From positions 11,346,001 through 11,410,000 of the forward strand of contig CM073558.1 in the NCBI GenBank assembly GCA_037074615.1: DNA of 64,000 nucleotides. The letters are read 5' to 3'. The notes beneath the pieces are model-generated. The model ran no database searches and was not told the DNA's origin. It saw nothing but the letters and a program-made list of their open reading frames with translations. Shown piece after piece: positions 57,616 through 64,000 of this stretch. The position numbers were made by a program, and so were the translations under genes. This DNA comes from Leucaena leucocephala (taxonomy: Eukaryota > Streptophyta > Magnoliopsida > Fabales > Fabaceae). Each line of letters begins with the position of its first letter. The stretch's first letter is position 1.

Positions 57616-57718
57616 TGGTATCCTGCAATAATTAACTTAAGGTCAATTATGCATATGTTCACTTATGTATCAGTCTATAAATAATCTAATCAGAGCATCT
57701 CCTAAGCCATAATCCTTT

Positions 57719-57730
57719 GCTCTGATACCA
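57719..57730 (-). other. Primer-binding site of Gypsy unit G1
   Basis: The minus strand reads TGGTATCAGAGC three bases after the LTR end at 57734; complementary to initiator tRNA-Met. Confidence 0.88.
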
Positions 57731-57733
57731 AAA

Positions 57734-60700
57734 TATCACATCCTCACTTTTAACCTCAATTATACTCCATTAGAAGTGATAGGAACCAATTACATGATCA
57801 TTTACTTTGAAAACATCCATTTCCAAAAGATTTGCTCTAAGGTACTGTTCACTGTTACTGTTCATTTGGTAATTCTAAAACATGTACCCTACTTTGAAAA
57901 TTCATAATTAATTGTAGAAAAATCAAAATAATATGGTTCCAATTTATAATGAAATATATTTCATAAATATTTGAGGGAAAAATATGAAATTGAGGTTATC
58001 TTGTTCACATGAAATCAGTTTATTGGTTAAAAATCACTGTTCATTTGGTAAAATCTGGAAGTTCCAGTTTCTTTGCCTTAAATTTAAAAATTTATTTCTC
58101 TTTGGTTACTTATCCAAATAATTTTTTTACCTATGGATTTTAAGGTCTAGACGTCCTCTTTAAGAGCATAAAATTTCATAGAAAAAATCGTTCATTTGAT
58201 ATATGAAATCATTGTGTGAACGTCATTGCCTCTCAGCACTCTTTTTATCTCAATTCCAGATCTTACTGCCAACTTTGGAAAATCATAAAAATTCGGAAAC
58301 TTATCCAAATGAGGCTTTCTTAGTGTTCATTTAAATCTCTGTATATTCAATTTTATCATGCCAAATTTCAAACTAAAACTCGCTGATTTAGGCATCATAA
58401 TCATCGACATATCACCACTACCACAGAATAGGTTTATGAAAACATACACCATGCATACTAGCATATCATCCCATAGTGTCATGTAAGTCATGTAACTTCT
58501 TATACAAATTTATTCATCAACATTTACTCTTTTCCCTTGAGAGGATCCAGCACCTAAAACATAGTTATGCATGTGGAAGGAATGAGATTTCATGGAAATC
58601 CCAATAGCAAGTTACACAAACTATATTATCATGCATGAATAATTGGATGCTTAACATGTTATCATGAGATGGGAGCTACTTCATAATGGTACATAAGCAA
58701 ACTCTAACATGCATATTGTCATGACATAACTTGCAAGGAGTTGCAATCATTCATACTTCATCTTAACATAATGACATAAGCTCAAGCTCAACCAAACATC
58801 ATAATCAACAAGCAAGCAAAACAATTAAACAAACATGAGTTATAGTTAGGTATCCTTGCTACCTCTTAGCTATCTTGGTCAAGACCTTATTGAAGTGCTG
58901 TCCTTCCTTCACAAATGTCAAAGCCTATCCATTACAACATCATATCAAGTTACAACTCAACTTGAAACCAAATCCAAGACTAGGTTTTTACTAGCTCCCT
59001 TTCTTTCTCTAATTTATGTTTCCTACTTCCAACTTTCCAAAATAAATTCTCATGGTTCATTTCCATATAATTTTTCATGTTGAATCCAAATATGAAATCA
59101 GAATTTCCAAAATCAAAACATACCAATTGCTATAGTACCAAACTGAAATGGATGTCCCTTTTTCCAAAAAAATCACATTTTCATTCCAATGCTTCCAATA
59201 CTTATTCTCCTACTTTATCCCCACACAATTTTCCATTTTAAACTAATTGGAAGCATCAAAATCATGAAATTCCATCATATGAACACTACCACATACAGTA
59301 CCAGCAAGAACACAAAACCCTAAATCCAAACATACTTGAATTCCCAAGCTTATACCACTTGATTCTAGCTTGTTTAAGCTTGTCTAAACTATCTATAACA
59401 TAAAACTCATATTTTAACCATATATGAGCAGAAATTCCAGCAGCAACCATAAGGGAAATATATCATGAAAACCCCTTAAAACCATGAGCTAACTTGCTAG
59501 AACAAAGCTCAAGATCAAGGGAGATGATTACCTTGCTTGTTACTTCACTTTGGTTGCTTCTTTTTTGGTTGAATGGAAATTTTGCAAGAGTTTCCCTATG
59601 GTTCAGCATGCATGCCAAAGTGATCTGAATAGGGGTATTTATAGAGAAATTTGGGTTGAAATGGATGCCCAAGATTGATTTGGTTACTATTTGATCTAAA
59701 GGCTCACATTTAATCTTGGATTTAAATTTTTGTAAAAAGAATAATTATGACATCATGTGGTACAGCTCATGGGACACCTAAGAGGGTTAGGTGGCGTGCT
59801 GCCCATGTAAAGAAGGTTTTGGAAAAATTCCAGTCCAATCTAGTACCGATCGGAGCAGTTTCATAACAACTGGACTGTCTTCTGTTCTGAATTTTTTTAT
59901 AATATACCAGGATATGTATTATGTCCTGGAAATCAATATCTAGGCTTCTCATACCATTGAAAATGATATACTGGATATTTATCTGCCATTCATCCCTTGG
60001 AAAATGACCAAAATATCATTGGTGTCCTTTCCTGCACTGGACTAACCCTAAGGGCAAAATTGTCATTTCACACCTTTTTATACTGGCTCAGGGTGTATAT
60101 GGGCTCTAAATAATCCTATTTATACTATATGACACATTTTTAACCTGTCTAGAGTGACGAAAATGACCTCCATCCACTACTGGTACAGTATAGGCATCTA
60201 GGGGCATTTTCATAATTTTGCACTTTTCCTGGACTATTATGGTCTCTGGCCCACTTAACTGTCCAGTCACCTTGATGGGATCATGATGGTGCCATTTCAG
60301 CCTTATTATGGGCTTATTGCCTATATTGCCTTTATGGCCCAATTTACAATACAACTCTCCCAATCCTATTTATTGGGTATTTTATTTCACTGTAAAATCC
60401 AGTATGGTTTCTACAGGATTCCCTTTCTGACTCTCTCAATTTTATAAATTCATATATCAAATATATGAGTTTTCTATAAGGTCTCATCTAATTCTGAGAT
60501 CTGAAAAATATTGTAATAATTCCTTTTGACTTCAAAAATTTATATCAATTAATCGGGATCTCAAATCAAAATTTTGTGTTGCGTTAAACTGACTGGAATA
60601 TTTTTGTCTATCTACTGGTAAAATTTGGGTCTGATATGATTCTGGGCATTTTTTGCCTGTTTTGGCTCAAATTTTTCATATTTACATTTAGGTCCCTTAA

Positions 60701-60942
60701 CTTTTGAATAATTGTACTTTACTCCCTGAACTTTTCATTAATTACATTTAGGTCCCTCCTTTTATTTCTACTTCAACTTTTTGTCTTCAAACTTTTCAAT
60801 TTGCATTTTGGTCCCTATTCTTTCCTTAGGTATTAATCCTTTCCTTTCTTTTCACAATATGATACAGTTCATTACAATAATCTTACATCCATTGCAGATA
60901 AACTGTATAGGTACATCAGGTCAGAAAATTGGGGATATGACA
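57734..60942 (-). mobile_element. LTR D2, shared between Gypsy units G2 and G1
   Basis: On the minus strand it starts TGTCATATCCCC (60942) and ends GGATGTGATA (57734), 3209 bp and unbroken. On the upstream side (plus coordinates above 60942) it abuts a polypurine tract and the G2 integrase end; on the downstream side it abuts a primer-binding site and the G1 leader. It therefore serves as 3' LTR of one unit and 5' LTR of the next. Minus-strand TATA 59636-59643, donor-like AAGGTAATC near 59530, stem-loop at 58584-58602 (paired through G-U on the minus strand). Degenerate 'aggtccctaactttt' repeats at 60.66-60.83 kb. Confidence 0.87.
59636..59643 (-). promoter_or_regulatory. TATA box of LTR D2 (minus strand)
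   Basis: The plus strand reads TATTTATA in aggggtatttatagag, 112 bp before the donor-like site on the minus strand. Confidence 0.6.
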
Positions 60943-60959
60943 TTTTTTCTCTCCCCCTT
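60943..60959 (-). other. Polypurine tract of Gypsy unit G2
   Basis: The minus strand reads AAGGGGGAGAGAAAAAA directly before the LTR and is preceded by CGAGGACGAAATTTATTTT, a phrase characteristic of plant Tekay/Del-type chromoviruses. Confidence 0.85.
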
Positions 60960-60998
60960 AAAATAAATTTCGTCCTCGAAATTTACATTACATATACA

Positions 60999-62195
60999 TT
61001 AAGGAAATAATTCAGGGTATATTTCTCTTATCCTTTCCTCTGCTTCCCAGGTAACTTCACTCTCTGTTAATCCTTTCCATACCACCTTAATTAGAGGGAT
61101 CTGCTTATTTTACAATTGCTTGACCTTTCTATCTACAATCTGTACTGGTCTAACTTCATAAGTCAGGTCATCTCGCAGTGCAATATCATCCTGCTCAATC
61201 ACATGTGATGGATTTGGAACATACTTCTTTAACTGGGAAACATGGAACACATCATGAATCTTGCTGAGATGCGGAGGAAGAGCTAATTTGTAAGCCACTG
61301 ATCCTACTCTTGAGAGGATCTGAAATGGCCCAATGTATCTAGGGTGCAGCTTCTTCACTTTGATCGATCGTCGGGCTCCTGTGTTCGGAGTCAACTTAAG
61401 GAATACATGCTCTCCTTCTTCAAACTCTAATGGCTTCCTTCTAACATCAGCATAGCTTTTCTGTCAGCTTTGAGCCATTAATAGCCTTTTTTTGATCTTA
61501 TCAATATGTACTGTTGTTTGGTCTACTATATCAGGACCAAACATCCTCCTTTCACTCAACTCCACCCAGCATAAGGGAGATCTACACTTCCGTCTATACA
61601 GCACTTCAAATAGGGCCATCTGAATGCTCGCCTGATAACTATTGTTATCAGCAAATTCTATCAACGGCATATGGACATCCCAACTCCCTTTGAAATCTAA
61701 GACACAAGCTCTCAACATATCCTCAAGCGTCTAGATTGTTCTCTCAGATTGACTATCTGTCTGAGGATGGTAAGTTGTACTAAATCTGAGAGTAGTGTCC
61801 ATTTCTTTATGTATAGCTCGCCAAAAGTTTGATGTAAACTGAGGATCTCTGTCAGAAATGATACTACTGGGAATACCATGTAGTCTAATAATCTCTTTTA
61901 CATAGAGTTTTGCCAGCTTCTCCAGATAATCCTTTTTATTGATTGCTAGGAAATGAGCCAACTTCATTAATCGGTCAATTACCATCCATATAACATCATG
62001 TTTAGTAGGAGTCGTGGGCAGTCCTTCAACAAAATCCATGGCAATGCTGTCCCATTTCCACTTGGGTATCTCTAGTGGTTGTAATTTCCCTGCTGGCTTT
62101 TGATGCTCAACTTTCACCTTTTGACATGTCAAACATTTGGACACATAATTTACAACATCTTTCTTTAATCCAGGCCACCAAAATAAACTCTTCAC
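60999..62195 (-). pseudogene. Gypsy G2 integrase with chromodomain-like C-terminus
   Basis: Minus-strand open stretches in order: 61731-62195 with LFWWPGLKKDVVNYVSKCLTCQKVK (zinc finger end), WKWDSIAMDFVEGLP and MVIDRLMKLAHF, IISDRDPQFTSNFW and TTYHPQTDSQSERTI (D-D-E core); 61464-61718 with WDVHMPLIEFADNNSYQASI and CRSPLCWVE; 61110-61394 with HPRYIGPFQILSRVGSVAYKLALPP and HDVFHVSQLKKYVP; then after a TAA a chromodomain-like tail IPLIKVVWKGL … VTWEAEERIREIYPELF ending at the stop at 60999-61001. Chromodomains steer integration to marked chromatin. The frame is broken by at least three stops. Confidence 0.87.
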
Positions 62196-62201
62196 ATCAT
62201 G

Positions 62202-62474
62202 CTACATCTTTGTCATACCTGGATGTACTATATACTTGCTTTTGTGTGCCTCCTCTAGGATCTTCTTTCTCAATCCCATTGCATTAGGAATATATGGTCT
62301 TCCCCTAAATCGTAGTAATCCATCTTGGTACATATCAAAGTTTTTAGTTTCCCCTCTTTCCAGCTTACCTTTGAAAATCTCAGCGAGCCTATCCTGCTCC
62401 TGAGTCTCTTTTATCTCATCCTCAATAAAAGCTTTAATCTGCGTTCCTCCATAAGAACTTTCTGATGTCTGCAT
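62202..62474 (-). pseudogene. Gypsy G2 RNase H-integrase linker and zinc-finger start
   Basis: 90 codons, aligned to 53233-53541 of G1 (MQTSESSYGG … GLLRFRGRPYIPNAMGLRKKILEEAHKSKYIVHPGMTKM). It stops just before the finger His because a TAG replaces the Tyr that G1 still has (KMYHEVKS). Confidence 0.8.
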
Positions 62475-62489
62475 TTGATATAGAGGACT

Positions 62490-62729
62490 CTAATCTCGTA
62501 CATCTTCTATCAGTTCTAGCTCTTTGATCATAAGACTAGCAACCTGCACCAATTTTTTGCTCAACGCATCAGCCACTACATTAGCCTTTCCTGGATGGTA
62601 TTTGATCTTGAAATCATAATCCTTCAGAAATTCCATCCATCTCCGTTGCCTCATGTTTAATTCTTTCTGATATTGCAGGTAATTTAGGCTTTTATGATCA
62701 TAGTACAGTTCTATGGTAGCTCCATACAA
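62490..62729 (-). pseudogene. Gypsy G2 RNase H C-terminal part
   Basis: YYDHKSLNYLQYQKELNMRQRRWMEFLKDYD and KIKYHPGKANVVADALSKK form the end of the RNase H domain, which removes element RNA during reverse transcription. It ends at a TAG (62490-62492) shared with G1 (53557-53559). The upstream half of the domain carries the shared stops at 62814-62816 and 62838-62840. Confidence 0.82.
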
Positions 62730-64000
62730 GTAGTGCCTCCATATCTTGAGAGCATAAACTACCGTTGCAAGCTCCAGATCATGAGTGGGATAATTCTCTT
62801 CATGTGGTTTTAACTACCGAGAAGCATAGGCTACTACTCATCCCTGCTGCATCAACACACATCCCAACCCCTGCTTGCTAACATCAGTGTAGACTACATA
62901 AGTCTAAGTTGGGTCTAGAATAATCAGCACAGGAGTCGTGGTTAATCTTTGCTTTAGTTCATGAAAACTTGCCTCACACTTCTCATCCCACTTGAACTGC
63001 TAATTCTTTCTGGTTAGCTTGGTTAACGGTAGAGCAATTCGAGAAAAGTCCTTAATAAATCTTCTATAATACCCTGCTAAGCCCATAAAACTTCTGATCT
63101 CTGTCACTGTCCTTGGCTGTTCCTAACTTAGCACTGCTTCAACTTTGCTAGGATCTATAGCTACCCCTTTATAGGATATGACATGACTGAGAAATTTAAC
63201 TTCTTGTAGCCAAAACTCACATTTACTAAGCTTAGCATAGAGTTATTTCTATTTAAGAGTACTAAGAACAATCCTCAAATGCTCTTCATGCTTTGCAACC
63301 AATTTGGAGTACACTAAGATATCATCAATGAAGACTACAACAAACTGATCTAGATAAGGCCTGAAGATTCTATTCATGTAATCCATAAAAATTGCAAGTG
63401 CATTCGTCAGACCAAAGGACATTACCAGAAATTCAAAATGACCATATTGAGTCCTGAACGCAGTCTTTGAAATATCATATGCTTTGATTCTGAGTTAGTG
63501 ATAACTTGATCTCAGATCAATCTTAGAGAATCAGCTTGCTCCAACCAACTAGTCTAGCAAATCATCAATTCGGGGAAGAGGGTACTTATTCTTAACAGTA
63601 ATCTTATTCAACTCCCGATAGTCAATGCACAATATGAGACTGCCATCCTTCTTCTTGACGAATAACACTGAAGCACCCCATGGAGAAACACTGGGTCAGA
63701 TGAAACCCTTCTCTAATAGCTCCTCTATCTACTTCTTCAGTTCAGTCATCTTATTCAGAACCATACGATATAGGGCTTTGGATACTGGTCCAACTCTAGG
63801 CACGATGTCGATTACAAACTCCACTTCTCATTCTGGAGGCAATCCTTGAATCTCCTTTGGAAAGACTTCAGGAAATTCTTTGACCACTGGAATCACTTCA
63901 ATTCCTTCTTCTACTTCTGCTTGGACAGAAAAGAAAACCATGTATCCCTGACATCCTTTTCATAGACATCTATCTACCTGAGCCTCTGTCAGGAAATTCA
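62730..64000 (-). pseudogene. Gypsy G2 protease end, reverse transcriptase and RNase H start (runs off the window)
   Basis: The minus strand gives LNFLTEAQVDRCL at the window edge (protease C-terminus, as in G1), a stop in place of the expected Arg before EVEF (63828-63830, shared with G1), FFVKKKDGSLI, IDYRELNK and KNKYPLPRIDDLLD then a TAG, LFSKIDLRSSYH, TAFRTQYGHFEFLVM, and the catalytic VVFIDDILVYSK near 63.31-63.35 kb. Frames are interrupted repeatedly. The rest of gag lies beyond 64000. Confidence 0.8.

Larger units (their letters stand above)
53180..57730 (-). mobile_element. Gypsy unit G1 (Tekay-like chromovirus), internal region, 3'-truncated
   Basis: Minus-strand order: primer-binding site, accessory frame, gag, zinc knuckle, protease, RT, RNase H, start of integrase. 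It ends inside the integrase zinc-finger region at about 53184, where it joins a 10-17 bp LTR tail through a shared ACTTTCA. Several stops and frameshifts interrupt it. The assignment to the Tekay side of chromoviruses rests on the chromodomain and polypurine tract of its sister unit G2. Confidence 0.82.

Overview
The window looks like plant (probably eudicot) nuclear DNA from a transposon-dense, probably heterochromatic region. It is AT-rich, has no intact host gene that I can recognise, and nearly every kilobase belongs to decayed transposable elements: Ty3/Gypsy (Tekay-like chromovirus and Tat/Athila-like), Ty1/Copia, and one CACTA (En/Spm) DNA transposon. I found no tRNA gene, CRISPR array or bacterial-type operon. 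Coding frames are broken by stops and frameshifts, many of them C-to-T type changes expected from methylated plant repeats. The species cannot be named from the sequence.

Layout. 1-1.6 kb: Gypsy remnant on the minus strand with a retropepsin fragment. 1.6-8.3 kb: two fused family-A LTRs, the first carrying a complete family-B solo LTR. 8.5-16.0 kb: a minus-strand family-D LTR (sister of B) split by a Copia solo LTR and by a family-A LTR. 16.0-16.9 kb: unclassified DNA with a 5S rRNA-derived segment. 16.9-33.8 kb: one complete but dead Copia element (minus strand) with a target-site duplication; its 3' LTR holds a B solo LTR that itself holds a C solo LTR, and its integrase is split by another B solo LTR. 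33.8-41.6 kb: decayed Gypsy gag copies and a Tat/Athila-like polypurine tract plus LTR. 41.6-48.0 kb: family-E LTR split by a family-A LTR, then a truncated minus-strand LTR. 48.0-50.5 kb: CACTA transposase pseudogene. 50.6-53.2 kb: B-type LTR with primer-binding site (plus strand), then a Tat/Athila LTR fragment and an oppositely oriented primer-binding site. 53.2-64.0 kb: two minus-strand Tekay-like Gypsy units sharing a single LTR (57.7-60.9 kb).

Eight insertions can be ordered because both copies of a 5-bp target-site duplication are still readable: AGTAA, TTACT, CTTAA, CTTAG, GTTCC, CCCTA, GTTTT, AATCC. The deepest nest is Copia, then B, then C. Most are solo LTRs, so LTR-LTR recombination has removed internal regions.

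The observations most worth following are: a short stem-loop kept in eleven LTR copies of four related types, with paired changes in the stem; a Gypsy array in which one LTR has a polypurine tract on one side and a primer-binding site on the other, with four nonsense codons shared by the two units; an extra acidic, Pro/Ser-repeat reading frame between primer-binding site and gag; a 5S-like segment with pol III promoter spacing preserved; a 90-bp repeat present 3, 2 and 1 times in three Copia LTRs; and a GTCACGAC/GTCGTGAC motif that recurs in several remnants.
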